A stretch of DNA of 64,000 nt from Rallus limicola (Eukaryota > Chordata > Aves > Gruiformes > Rallidae): positions 38,108,547-38,172,546 of the forward strand of contig JAKCOZ010000008.1 of NCBI GenBank assembly GCA_022605955.1, given 5' to 3'. Every line of letters starts with the position of its first letter. Position 1 is the first letter of the stretch. The translations under genes were made by a program, and so were the position numbers. Under the pieces are notes generated by a model that had not been told where the DNA came from, searched no databases, and saw nothing but the letters and a program-made list of their open reading frames with translations. Positions 1 to 10,562 of the stretch are shown here, piece by piece.

Positions 1-139
1 GGTATCAACGTCACCGTTCCCAAAGGAGACACCAGAGCGCAAAACCTACTTGCTAAGGCCCATGTGTGACACTAGCTGAATCTGCAGGTGTTTGCTGACA
101 AGGAAACAAAAGGCAGAGCAGAATCTGTGCTCCATTCTC

Positions 140-535
140 AGTGTGGTAAATAAATAAAAACCCATTGAACACCCAAGCCCACTGAGAAACCTCAAAAACC
201 CAATTAAAAACAAAATAACCAACCCGGAAACCCCGGACACCACAAAAACCACAACAGAACCCAAAAGCTCTCCTGTGCCAAAACAGCCCCACAAGTCAGA
301 AAACCCATAAACTGCAATTAAAGAGATAGACAAATGCACAAAAAAACCCAGAACCCACGGTCACCCCTGGATCCCTGACATCCCAAAAACCCCACAAGCC
401 CCACCAATCTCCCATATTCAACTAAAACAACCCCACAAGCCCACACTGACCCCACTAACCCGAGGCCCAACACAAACCCCCACAGAACGTCGACACCACC
501 AAAACCCAGCAGAAACCACAAGCCTGAAACAAACC
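140..535. repeat. G-poor C/A-rich degenerate tract
   Basis: Runs of CCCACAA, AAACCCC and ACCCCAC with very few G's on the + strand; the - strand is G/T-rich. Looks like a decayed simple repeat. No exact unit was found. Confidence 0.6.
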
Positions 536-1230
536 ATGCACCCTTCCCTCCCTGCTGCCAAACAACAAACCCAAACAGCTGCGACAGGCCGCAGGACAGA
601 AAGCCAGCCCTGGCAGAGAGGTGGGTGGGGAGCTGCGGCCAAGGGAAGGAGATCACAAGAGCCAAGAGCGAGAACGTACCTGCTGCTTCAGTGCCAAAGA
701 GCACTGCTTTGCCCAACTCCTCCTGTTCGGTGGCATGCTGGAGGCCTTCGCGTGTTCACCAGGAGGAGCAGATGGAGCCTGGACTGAAAGCTTTAGTTAT
801 CTCCATCAACTGATGGTACCGTCCTGTTCCTTGTCCTCCTGCCAGAGAGCACCTCTGCCTTCTGACCCGAGCAGCCACGCAACTTGTCCTTCCCGGGAGT
901 TCCCCATGGGGCAAAGTGAGCTCTGAAAGCGCTGCTCAAGCAGAAGCCTCCTGTGAAGGGCAGCAAAGTAAAAGCTTTTCAGCCTGGAGGTCACAAAGAC
1001 CATGTTTTCAGCCAGCCAAGAGAGCAGGAATGGGAAAGGTACATACAGACCTGTACTGCCAGCTGAGCTTGGCCAAGAGAGCCTTAAAACTTCCTCAGAA
1101 ACCGGTTGATTCTGGGGCTCACTGAGGCAGAACACCTCCTGGCTAAAACATTGGGAAAACAAGAAAGAAGGAAGATTTCCCTGCCTCTGGCACACTTCAG
1201 CTGCCATTTGAGAATGCACAGACAGCAGGG

Positions 1231-1600
1231 ACTGAAAGATGCTCCTGGCCTGAAACCCCCCCATGCAGCCCACAGGCAGCCCCACTGACCTTGGGACTGC
1301 ACTTTCCTAACCAAGGACAATGTCCTAACAGTGCCCTACATTGTCTCCCAGCTCTACAAGCATCCACCTTCCAAAGTGCTAAATGTCCAGCAATAACTCC
1401 CAGAAGAAACGTATGAGCACTGAACGATGCAACTGGCCTGGAACCCCCCCATGCAGCCCAGAAACAGGCCGCTGACCCTGGGGCTCAGGGCTTTCCAAAA
1501 TGAGGACAACATCCTATACTGTGCCCTGTGTCATATTTCTGCTCTACCAGTGTCCGCCTTTTGAAAATGCTACACTTCTACCAATAGTTCCCAAACAAAA
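1231..1600. repeat. Two diverged tandem copies of a 188-bp unit
   Basis: The copy from 1231 and the copy from 1419 share ACTGAA-GATGC, CTGGCC, the run CCCCCCCATGCAGCCCA and later blocks such as CCAAAATGAGGACAA/CCAAGGACAA and CAGCTCTAC/CTGCTCTACCAG at constant spacing. Confidence 0.65.
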
Positions 1601-1698
1601 GGTGTGGCCCCAAGGAACTGCCTTCAGCTGCAGGAGGGCAGCTGGAGAGGGGCTGGGAGGTAGAAATCCTTCCCAGGGAGGGGGGAGGCCCTAGCACA

Positions 1699-1876
1699 GG
1701 GTGTCCAGAGAACCTGGGGCTGCCCCAGCTCCCTGGCAGGGTTCAAGGCCGGGTTGAATGGGGCTTGGGACAACCTGGGCTGGTGGGGGTGTCCCTGCCC
1801 ATGGCAGGGAGGCACTTTGAGGACTTCGGAGTTGGTCTCCACACAAACCAGTCTCGGGTTCTATGAAACCCTGATT
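1699..1876 (+). mobile_element. CR1 LINE fragment
   Basis: 3' end of a CR1: gttcaaggccgggttgaat, gtgtccctgcccatggcagg and a terminal gttctatgaaa. Very diverged. Confidence 0.6.
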
Positions 1877-2357
1877 CCACGCTGCTCCCTCCTGCCCCAG
1901 CACCAAAAGGGAAAGGAAGGAAAAGGTAACCTCTGTGTGACGAGGGCATGTAGCTACGTGAGAGAGAACACAAATATGCTCAGGGCTATTTCCTCTTTGC
2001 TTTCAGCACTGCAGCATCAATCTAACTTAGGTGTTCCTCAGCCTAAATTCCTTCTGCAATGATTTTAACGAGTTACAGTAACTCGGTGGTGAAGGACTGC
2101 AGCAGTGGGACACAACCTGCAAGTTCCCCCTGCCCTTCCCCCCAGGGAGTTGTTGTGTTGTGTGGCCACACGATGCAATGATAAATAGTAACACATGGCA
2201 ACTCACTGTGCTGAAGTATTCCTCAAAAGGATGGGAGCCACCATGGAGGCAGATCCTTACACAGACAGACAACAGACATTCAGGCGCCGCATTTCCTTGT
2301 AACCCCAGAACCATCCCCTGGAAAGGAACACAAAAGTAAACACACCAGCCAGCTCCT

Positions 2358-2910
2358 TTAGAATCCTAGAATCTCCTGAGCTGGAAGGGACACTTCAGGG
2401 TCATGGAGTCCCACTCCTGGCTCCACACAGCCCAGCCCAGTCAGAGCGTGGCACTGAGTCCATCCTCCAGACACTTCTGGCCCTCAGCCCAGCTCGGGGC
2501 TGTGACTCCTTCCCTGGGGAGCCTGTGCCAGCACCTGACCCTCCTCTCAGTACAGAACCTCTTCCTCACACCCAGCCTAAACCTCCCCTGGCGCAGCTTC
2601 ACACTGTTCCCTCAGGTTCTACCCCTGGTCCCCAAAGAGAGGAGATCAGCACCTGCTCCTTTGCTCCCCTCAGCAGGAAGCCTCAAACCCCCGTGAGGTC
2701 TCCCCTCAGCCTCCTCTTCTCCAGGCTGAATAAACCCAGGAACTTCAGCCTCTCCTCATAAATCTTCCCTTCCAGACCCTTCCCCACCCTCACTGCCCTC
2801 CTCTGGACACTCTCCAATAGTTTTGTGTCCCTCTTATCCTGTGGTGCCCAAAGCTGCCCCCAGGACTGGAGGTGAGGCCGCCCCAGTGCAGGGCAGAGTG
2901 GGACAATCCT
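2358..2910 (-). mobile_element. CR1 LINE fragment, outer part
   Basis: Reverse-oriented CR1 from gaatcctagaatctcc through cagcctcctcttctccaggctgaa to gcagggcagagtggga. Its continuation appears at 3258-3345, beyond an inserted + strand CR1. Confidence 0.85.
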
Positions 2911-3257
2911 GGAGAAGAGGAGGCTGAGGGGAGACCATCTCACCACCTACAACTACCTGACAGGAGGCTGTAGAGCGGTGGGCAATGGTTTCTTCAGCCA
3001 GGGGACAGGAGATGGGACAAGGGGCAATGGGCTCAAGCTGTGCCAGGGCAGGGTCAGATTAGATATTAGAAAAAAAATTTTCACTGAAAGAGTTGTGGGG
3101 CTGTGGAACAGGCTGCCCTGGGAGGGGCTGAGTCACCTTCCCTGGGTGTTTTTTAAAAAAGGGTAGATGAGGTACTTAGGGATATGGTTTAGCATAGGAT
3201 GGGAACGGTTGGACTTGATGATCTTAAAGGTCTTTTCCAACCTTGTGATTCTGTGAT
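2911..3257 (+). mobile_element. CR1 LINE inserted inside another CR1
   Basis: Starts at tggagaagaggaggctgagg and ends with the CR1 3' end tccaaccttgtgattctgtga. It meets the outer - strand element head to head at 2910/2911. Confidence 0.85.
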
Positions 3258-3345
3258 CTACTCCCTGGACTGGCTGTGCCAGGCTGGATGCACCCCAGGA
3301 TGCAGTTGGCCCTCCTGGGTGCCTGGGCACGCTGCTGGCTCACGG
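3258..3345 (-). mobile_element. CR1 LINE fragment, continuation of the outer element
   Basis: ctggatgcaccccaggatgc and ctgctggctcacgg are the CR1 segment expected next after the piece ending at 2910. Confidence 0.6.
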
Positions 3346-3693
3346 GTAACTCGCTACTGACCCCCAAACCCCTCTCACATAGCCTCCAGCCCCAGACCCT
3401 CCAGGCTGTGGGTGCAGCCAGGGCTGCCACTTCTCAGGGGCAGGATACAGCACTTGCCCTGTTAAAGTTCACGTGGCAGATGGCTGCGACGTAATGACTT
3501 CGTGTGAAGCAACAATGCTCTCAAATTGGAACTAACACCAATCTAACACAATATTACCGAGGGGTTTTAGAAGCAAAGTGACTCCTGAGAATGGAGAGAG
3601 TCACAGGCAGCACTACAATCATCACATGAGTCTATTCTGTTACAGCAGGCAAATGCCTCAGTGAGTGCAACTAAAAAGACTGACAGGGGTTAC

Positions 3694-3836
3694 CTGCAGC
3701 ACTCATGTTTGTCTCTGGAGAACACAAGCGGATCAGTACAAGTCCTTTCACCTTTTTTCTTCCAATGTTCCTTCTTTCCATCCTTCTGCATAGCCTTGTA
3801 GGATGTAAATCTGTTCAACAAAGGGTCCACCCGACT
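3694..3836 (-). pseudogene. POFUT2: POFUT2-like exon 3, frameshifted
   Basis: Joined to the previous exon in the correct phase (G|AG), it reads [20 protein letters not shown] and then EGTLEEK. At a run of six A's the frame shifts, and the match continues with GERTCTDPL and SRDKHECCR, against the family's DERPCIDQLLYSQDKHEYYR region. Acceptor tctgctcag and donor gtaacc are intact. No exon 4 or later was found to the left, where CR1 elements occupy the sequence, so the copy looks truncated as well as frameshifted. Confidence 0.78.
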
Positions 3837-4820
3837 CTGAGCAGAAAGGAAAGCAAAGCAAAGCATTACTGAGCGGGAAAAAACCTCGCTGGGTAAAGGT
3901 ACAGACTGGCACCACTTGCCATTAGAAGGTTGCTAGAAGTGCTAGTATTACCCAACTATCTCCCTTCCCTGTTTTCCCTATAAAAAAGAAAAGCAGCTCT
4001 GTATGAGTTGGAAAAGCCAGAAGAGTCAGGGGTGTGACAACCCGCTGCTCCCACCCAGCTATGCGTGATTTCACGTGCCCACCTGAACAGAACTGCCAGA
4101 GAAACCTAAGTTTAGAAACTGATAAAACACACCAAGAAGCACGGAGCTTTCCAATGCTGTAGGTAGCTCCTGTGGGAAGAGTGCATCCATGGAAATGAGA
4201 AGCATAAAGCCCTTCTTTCCCCTCAATTTCAGGATTTCTAAATGCTTTTTCCTGACAGGCAGGGGACAAGGAACCCTTCAGAGCTCTTTGCAGAATGTGG
4301 CAAAACACTGCTGCAGATTTTAGCACCTGGTGAGTAGCTCAACATAGTGTCAAATCCTGAAGGAACCAACTTAACGGTTTCCCTGTTCTTCGGGAAAGCA
4401 TTTCGTACAGACCAGTTTGTACCCATTTTGAGGACGTGCAGTGTGAGTGATGAAAAAGTAAGTCCTTCCAGGGAACCTGCTGCCCAACCACCTCCAGAAA
4501 GAGCTGCAGGCAGCCTCTCTCTCCTTACACAGTTGTTACTACAGCCAAAACGACGTGGAAGTATCCTTGACTTTAATCAGTGGCATTAACTGCCCTGCTC
4601 TGGGGTCTCTAGGAAATTGAAGGGCTGACAGCACTACAGCAAACGAGGTGCCACATAATTGGGTTATTTCATCCCAGCGGTTTGTAACTCCAGCACAATT
4701 ATTTCCCATCCCTTCTTTTACCACTTTAAAAAATTTAATTTCACATATATGGATAAAGATCATGGAGAAACCACCCCAGATATTTAGCCAGTTGTAGATA
4801 ATACCATTCCATGCTCTCAC

Positions 4821-5067
4821 CTGCATTGAGCTCATACTCAATGACAGGGATGTTCTTGTTGAGGCTTGGGAGATCAGAGAACTCCGACCAAGGGATCCAG
4901 ACCCGAAGGATGTCAGGGCTCTGCCAGTGATAGAGACATCCCCAGGGAAGCAGAACTAACACACAGCTTTCACTTTTCAGCAAGGTCTTTAGAAGGGAGC
5001 AGTGCAAAGGAGGCCATCTCTGTGAAGGTTGAAGCCTTCAGAAGGATTTGCATCATACAAAAGGTAT
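4821..5067 (-). pseudogene. POFUT2: POFUT2-like exon 2, frameshifted
   Basis: POFUT2 is an ER glycosyltransferase that adds O-fucose to thrombospondin type 1 repeats. Read on the - strand, this exon begins in the POFUT2 frame ([14 protein letters not shown]), shifts frame after HRD where about five codons are replaced, and continues in another frame with [20 protein letters not shown] and [14 protein letters not shown]. Those segments match the family closely. Acceptor ctccccag and donor gtgagag sit where the family's exon borders fall, so the copy kept its introns and is not a processed retrocopy. The shift makes a working enzyme unlikely; an assembly error is the alternative. Recognition is from memory of the protein. 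Confidence 0.8.
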
Positions 5068-5269
5068 CTGGGGAGATCAAAGCAATATAAGTACTGCAGG
5101 GAGCTTAAAATGTTTACACCTGTTTTTGTGTTTAACCCCATAATCACGTGGCACTGCTCTGCTGGGATGGAAACTGTTCCTCTCCCGTGAGTTTGTGGTA
5201 CCCAGGAGACAGGGATAAAGTAGGGGAAGGGAGAGCCGGGTGTGCTGCAGGGGCTGGGGGGGGCACAGG

Positions 5270-6440
5270 GGTCTCCTTGTGGGGTGCCGCCAAGGTGGTC
5301 CATGTCCCGAGCCTCTCCTGTGGCGGGGGCAAGGAGCGAATCCCTCGGACACCCCGCACCTCCCGAGAGTAACGCGGTGCGCGGTGAGAGTGGTGACACC
5401 GGCACATCACGGGGGGTCATTCCCTGAGCCGGACACGAGGGAGGGACAGTGAGGAACAAAGGCACAGGGCAGACGGGCGGCGGCCTCCAGGCCGCACTCA
5501 GAGCGGGGAAGCACCCAGACCCCAGGCACATCTGTCAGAACCGACACCGACAGCCCGGCCGGGCCAAGGCTGACCTCCCCGTCCCCACCCGCCGGCCGGC
5601 CAGGCACCGTGCGGGGTTCCCGCCGCCGCCTCCCTCCGGGTCCCAGACGCGGCAGGGGCCGAACCCGGAGGTGCCGCTCCTCACCTGGGGGCTTGGCGCG
5701 GCGGGCGGCTGGTGGCGGCGGGAGGGCGAGCGCGGCCGGGCCCCTCGGCGCGGCTGAAATAAACAAGCTGTAAAACGCGGGCAACGCTGCGGGGCTGTTG
5801 TCTCCTCGCTCAGTCCGGTCAGGATAGGAAGGCGGGGCCCAGCGGACTGGCACCGCCCTGGGGCGTTCCACGGCGTGGCGCTGGTGGGGGCGGCAGAGCC
5901 CCGCCTCTTCCGCTCGCAGCTGCGCGGCTCCGCCCGGTTTCTTCGATTCGCGTCCGCCCGCCCGCCGGGGAGAGACGGTGCCGGTCTCCGTGAGGTCCAG
6001 GGGCCAGTTCCGCAGGCCGCCCGCCTTCTCAGCGCCTCGGGCCCGCCACCGCCTTCAGGCAGTATCGCAGCCTTCCCCGCTGCCGTCTGGAGGAGAAGGG
6101 CCCGCGGCCGCTCTTCGAGGAGGCGGTGGAGCCGGCGTCCCGGGGCCTGAAGCGGAAGGAGGAACGAGGACGGTGGCCCCGCCGGAGAAGCGGGCGGTGC
6201 TGCTGAGCCGGCCCCGCGCTCTTCGGCCGCAGGCTGCGGGACGTGCTGCGCAGCCAGGGCCGGGGCCACCGCCGAGGCCGAGCTGGGACCCGCCGCCGCC
6301 CGAGGCCCGGGAGCCGCCCCGGGAAGGTAGGCTGGGGCGGGGGGGAGTCGAGTGTCACCCCGCGGCCCGCGGTGACTGCCTCCCCTCTCTTCGCAGGCAC
6401 CGCCGGCGCGCAGCGGGCTCGGGGCAGTGAGAGCACGGAG
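5270..6440. promoter_or_regulatory. CpG island, probable bidirectional promoter
   Basis: Very GC- and CpG-rich. On the - strand, an exon-like stretch ends at 5685 with CAG|gtgagg, pointing left to the POFUT2-like exons. On the + strand, an open stretch ends at 6326 with AAG|gtaggc, pointing right to the unidentified gene. Transcription in both directions is inferred from these divergent donors. Confidence 0.6.
5978..6326 (+). CDS. Possible first exon of the unidentified coiled-coil gene
   Basis: Open frame rich in Arg, Pro, Ala and Gly, ending at AAG|gtaggc in the phase needed by the next exon (G|GC). No in-frame ATG was found, so either the start codon lies elsewhere, the true frame differs, or the exon is damaged. 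Compositional bias of the CpG island alone could keep a frame open here. Confidence 0.3.
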
Positions 6441-6611
6441 GGGCCGGGGGCCCTGTTGCCCGGCGAGCTGGTGGCCATCCGGCGCGAGAACGTCCGCGAT
6501 TACCTCAACGACAGGACGGTGCTGGAGGAGCACGTCAGCCAGTTTGTAAAAGTCCAGCGGGTCATGACGAGGCGCAGCAAGAAAATGGCCATTCTCCATT
6601 TCTTTGATCAT
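6397..6611 (+). CDS. Exon of an unidentified, probably coiled-coil protein
   Basis: Acceptor cttcgcag, donor gtgagt. The frame gives about 72 residues, with a helical, charged second half: ELVAIRRENVRDYLNDRT, VLEEHVSQFVKVQRVM, then TRRSKKMAILHFFDH. The heptad-like spacing of Leu, Val and Ile and the high Arg/Lys/Glu content suggest a coiled coil. I do not recognise the family. It joins in frame to the next exon. Confidence 0.6.
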
Positions 6612-7235
6612 GTGAGTACCGGCAGCGACCCGCGGGGGAGGAGGTGTAGAGCTGAGCGCTTTGGGGTGAGAACTCCATCCGTTTGGTAGCAGGGTGTGTT
6701 TATCCCCTGGGCAGAAGCTGTTGTGAGCCCCGTGTCGCGGGCAGGGATAGCAGGGGACTGAGCCCCCCCTGAGGCGTGCCAGCTGCCTGAGCTCTGCCTG
6801 GCTCCGGCTGGGATGTTAGCATCTGGCCCCAACGCTAAGTGGGTCTTGCCCATTTGTTGTATCACATCACCCACCCCTGGACTTCGTCCGTTTCTGTGTT
6901 CCTGCTTGGGTTAGGCATCGCCAGGGGCAAGGTGAGCTCCTGCGAGCTCTGCGGAGTGCTGGAAGTACTGCTGCTGCGTGGGTGCTGAGGTGTATTGGGG
7001 AGCCAGTTCAGAGACTGTGCAGTCTGGTCCTGTTTTATGCTTAGAAACATTGGTCTCGAGTGCTGTTAAGCTTGCTGTACCTCTTGGGAAAGCAACAGTT
7101 GTCCTGTGGGTCTGAAGCGAGAGGCTAAAATGCAGTAACCAGAGCTTCATGGAAACTGGCAAACAAATCTCCAGAAAAAAAACCTGCGCTGTGTGTTTCA
7201 GCATGGTGATGCTCACAGGCTTTGTTTTCCTTCAG

Positions 7236-7290
7236 ACCTCTGCAGCCCATGCCAGGAAGAAAGCGAAAGAGCTGCACAAAGACATTTGGG
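7236..7290 (+). CDS. Second exon of the unidentified coiled-coil protein
   Basis: Continues in phase 0 with TSAAHARKKAKELHKDIW and one base of the next codon. Good borders: ccttcag and G|gtaaga. Short, charged and helical. Confidence 0.55.
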
Positions 7291-7650
7291 GTAAGATGTC
7301 CAAATACAACTTTCCTGCAGGACTGTGTTTGAGATTAGACTCCCCTGCACAGTTTTTAACTGCAAAACTCTCTGTCAGGAGTTCAGATGTCACTGTGCAA
7401 GAAGACTTTGCAGCTTGTTTATGTGTTTTCCACAAAGAGAAATCTGGGAATTTTGGATTCTGAAAGCATGACTCACAAGAACAGTCTGTCTTCTCTTCCA
7501 GCCCCCATGTCCTGCTGCTTTGTGTCCAGATGGGCATGCCAGGGGAGAGGGACTGCTACAGCTCCCCAGATTTGCTGTGGGATATCTCCAAAGAATGCAC
7601 AACCTGAGCACTGCAGCAACAAGCAGCTTCTCACTCTTGTCTCCCCATAG

Positions 7651-7710
7651 ATGAAATGGCCAGTGGGAACAGCAGGAATTTGCTTGAAGCACTGGGCAGG
7701 GCACAACTTT
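7651..7710 (+). CDS. Third exon of the unidentified coiled-coil protein
   Basis: Acceptor ccccatag; phase 1 joins to give DEMASGNSRNLLEALGRAQL. A gttaag donor follows at 7711. Reading on instead reaches TAA within two codons, so this could also be the last exon. Confidence 0.45.
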
Positions 7711-8045
7711 GTTAAGCTTTATTTTCCCAGTGTGTTCCTAAATCAGCATTCTGCTCTTGGGGTGAGAGGTTTACGCAATCCAGCTGGGGTTGCACTCTGT
7801 AAAGACCTGGGTTCAGCTGTGGGACTGGAGCTTTGCTGACAAACCTCAGTCACTGCCATGGACAGTGGAACAGAAGCTGTGTGGTCTGTGCTCTTTGGTG
7901 GGAAAGCAAACCACCTTGGCCCATTGGCACAGGCGGCTTCTAAAACCACTTGCCTGCCTGTTGGGAAACAAAGCCCGGAAGGTGGGAGCGTGCTGTGCTT
8001 TCCCTTCCTGCAGACTGTTGCTCTGAAGGAGCTGCACCTTTGCAG

Positions 8046-8229
8046 AGGAGTTACTTCGGTTACAGCTGCAGGAAAGCTGCCACCAAAGGTACCGGGAGGA
8101 GATTGTGTTCTCTGGCCAGTTGGTGGAGTCTGGAGACTTGAAGGCAATAGTCATTTCTCTTTCTTTCCCCTTGCTTATTTCAAAAATATTTCCATCAGGA
8201 ACATTTCTGGTTGGTGATAACAAATAAGG
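8046..8229 (+). CDS. Possible further exon of the same gene, phase unclear
   Basis: After tttgcag the frame EELLRLQLQESCHQRYREEI then VFSGQLVESGDLKAIV is open to a TAA near 8227 and has the same coiled-coil character. It does not join 7651-7710 without making a stop (T|AG). So an exon is missing, the exon border differs, or the gene is broken here. Confidence 0.35.
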
Positions 8230-8604
8230 CCTGTTGAGCTTTTACATTTTTATTACAATCAACACTGGAAAGAGTTACTCTACATCTAGTGTTCTTCTGC
8301 CTTGCCCATTGCAGCTTCTCTGCCAACTGAGTGCCCGAAGGATGACCGTGTCACTTCCCCTTCAGGAGGTGGAGCATAGGCAGGAGCAATGGGAGAGAAA
8401 GGCTCACGCCAGCCTTCACGGGAGCTGGGAACTGCGAGCTGGCAGGATGTTGGGCATGGAGGCTGGTCTTCTCCCAGGTAGCAGTGGGCATGGAGGCTGT
8501 GCTGGTGGTAGGGCATTGGGGAGGCACTTCCATGCTGCTGTCAGCGCTGGTTGGTGGAGGGAAGCCCTGGCCCGATGCTGTACGTCCTGAAGAGCTGTGC
8601 TGCA

Positions 8605-8850
8605 GGTGGATCCACCTCCGTGGGCTCTTCTGGGTCTCCAGGAGGATCTGCCTCCATGGGCTCAGCTGCCTCTCTGGTGGAGTGCACCTCCGTGGGCTCT
8701 TCTGGGTCTTCAGGGGGATCCACCTCTGTGGTTTGGCTGCCTCCTTGGTGGCATCTGCCTCCATGGAATCAGCTGCCTCGTCAAGGGGGATCCATCTCCA
8801 TGGGTTCTCCTGTCCCTTTGTGTGGATCCACCTGCATGGGTTCCACCTCA
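8605..8850. repeat. Minisatellite of about 35-bp units (70-bp higher-order unit)
   Basis: cacctccgtgggctcttctg recurs at 8613 and 8683 with related units between and after them (gcctccatgggctcagctgc and similar), about seven in all. On the - strand each unit can read as EPMEADPP/EPTEVDPP-like peptides, but the frame is broken by indels and a stop. Confidence 0.7.
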
Positions 8851-8930
8851 TCATTCCGTTGTGCAGTGCCCATTGTCCTCTTGCCCTGTCTGTCCTTCCC
8901 TGGCGCCTGCAGCCAGTTCTGCTCTCCATG

Positions 8931-9130
8931 AGTCACAGCAGGATAGTCTAACTCCTGGTTCCACATAGGCCCAGGACAGTCAGAGCATGGTACTGAGTGC
9001 ATGGTCCAGATGCTTCTTGTCCTCAGCCCAGCTCGGGGCTGTGACCACTCCCCTGGGGAGCCTGTGCCAGTGCCTGACCCCCCTCTCAGTACAGAACCTC
9101 CTCCTGACATCTAGCCTAAACCTCCCCCCA
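8931..9130 (-). mobile_element. CR1 LINE fragment
   Basis: Close relative of the 2400-2590 piece: cagcccagctcggggctgtg, ggggagcctgtgccag and ctcagtacagaacctcctcc. Confidence 0.75.
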
Positions 9131-10149
9131 TTGCAGTGAAAGTAGATGATGTCGGCTCTTAGATGAATTCCAGGGGCTTGTTGAAAGATCTCCTTTCCAC
9201 GAGCTGCTTACTGAGAAGACAGTCTTCACCAATGGAGTTAGAACCTATGTCTCCTTTTTGGAATGATGCTCACTGGGGTCAAGAAAAGTCTGTAAGGGCT
9301 ACAAAATAAAGTTCTCTAGGAACGGTCATTGTGAAGTGGTTCAGATAAACTGCTACTTCCAAGTGAGTGGGCAGGGCCTCAGGGTGGGTGTCTCTGGCTC
9401 TGTGGGGTGCTGGGAGTTCTGCCCGTGGCTTCTCTGCAAAGCCCTGCAAGGGAAGGTGCAAGGACAGCAGGTGTGTGCTGTGCTCTGCCTCCCGGCACTC
9501 CTGAGGCTGTTGGCTCAGCCGACGTGTGCAGGTCAGTGCTGCCTCTCACTCCCAGCTCCGTGTGCAGGAGCAGCTTGGCTTCTCCCGTGCTTTCAGTCCT
9601 TGCAGGGAAAGTGCAGGATAAATGGCCACTGCGAAATGTCCTGAACCGTGCAGTACTTTGTTTCCTGCAGAGGCTCAGGGAAGAGGCTTTCCCTGAAGGC
9701 AGCCGCAGTGCAGCAAACTTGTGGGGGCTCCACATGTGCTGTGTTAGGATGTGCAGGGTTTTCTTTCCCCGGGGGCTTAATGAAGATGGCACTGGAATGC
9801 CCATGGTTAAATGTAAAGCGAGTGCTTGTGCCCCTTCTTGTCAGGGACTGGGCTGAAACCGTGGCCCTGTGGTTCTTCCTGAAGTCCAGGCTTCCCGTGC
9901 CTTAAAGCTCTGTCTGGAGAGAAAGGTGAGGTGTCATTTAGTGGGATGTGGAAATGCACAGCTCGTTGGGATGCTCTGGATGGAGTCAGTGCTATGTTAG
10001 TGTCCAGCCACCCTCACAGTAAAGAGCCTCTTCCTATTAGGAAATGAAGCATTAGAATGTTGGAGTGTGCTGTGCTTTCTCCTCCTGCTGAACAGCACTT
10101 TGAAGGAGCAGATTCTTTACAGGGGAGATAATTTTGTTACAGTGTCATT

Positions 10150-10342
10150 GAATGCTTTAGGTTTGAAGGTATCTGAAGGATCATCAAATTCTAACCCCCT
10201 TCCATGCTCAGGGCAACTTTTAATATACAATTTTGCCCAAAGCCCCTTGAACCTTTCCAGGTATGGGGATTCCACACCCTCTCTGGGTACCCTGTGCCAG
10301 CATCTCAGTGTTCTCATAGCAAAGAATATCTTCCTGTTGTAG
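10150..10342 (-). mobile_element. Diverged CR1 LINE fragment
   Basis: ttgaaggtatctgaaggatcatc, ttgaacctttccaggtatgg and ctgtgccagcatctcagtgt follow CR1 order in reverse orientation. Confidence 0.65.
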
Positions 10343-10562
10343 TTTTGCATGGCTGGGTTCTGGTGGAGAAGGGAAGCTGCAGGGGTGGCTGCTGCAAGGA
10401 GCAGCCAGAAGCTCTCTGCAGGCCCCACAGAGCAAACACCAACTGGTACAAAGCCAGAGTCGCTGCTGAACAAGGCCAAGCCCATCAGTGATGGCCACAT
10501 CGCCTCTGGGAGTCACAGTGAGAAGAAAAAAACGCCCAAGCAGCTGCTTTTTGCCCCAAAAG

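Larger units (their letters stand above)
1..3693. other. Left flank, no intact gene seen
   Basis: Holds a G-poor C/A-rich tract (140-535), a 188-bp tandem duplication (1231-1600) and CR1 fragments from 1699 to 3345. Between 3346 and 3693 nothing is recognised. Reading frames here are short and lack family resemblance. Confidence 0.6.

Noticed and set aside
5535..6611. 358-codon open frame on the - strand of the CpG island
   Set aside because: GC-rich islands lack stop codons in several frames. The peptide is Arg/Pro/Ala-rich with no domain, and the + strand carries splice-bounded exons with better coding character.
9407..9905. 149-codon + strand frame as a further exon of the unidentified gene
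   Set aside because: No matching splice phase to upstream exons, mixed composition and no coiled-coil character.
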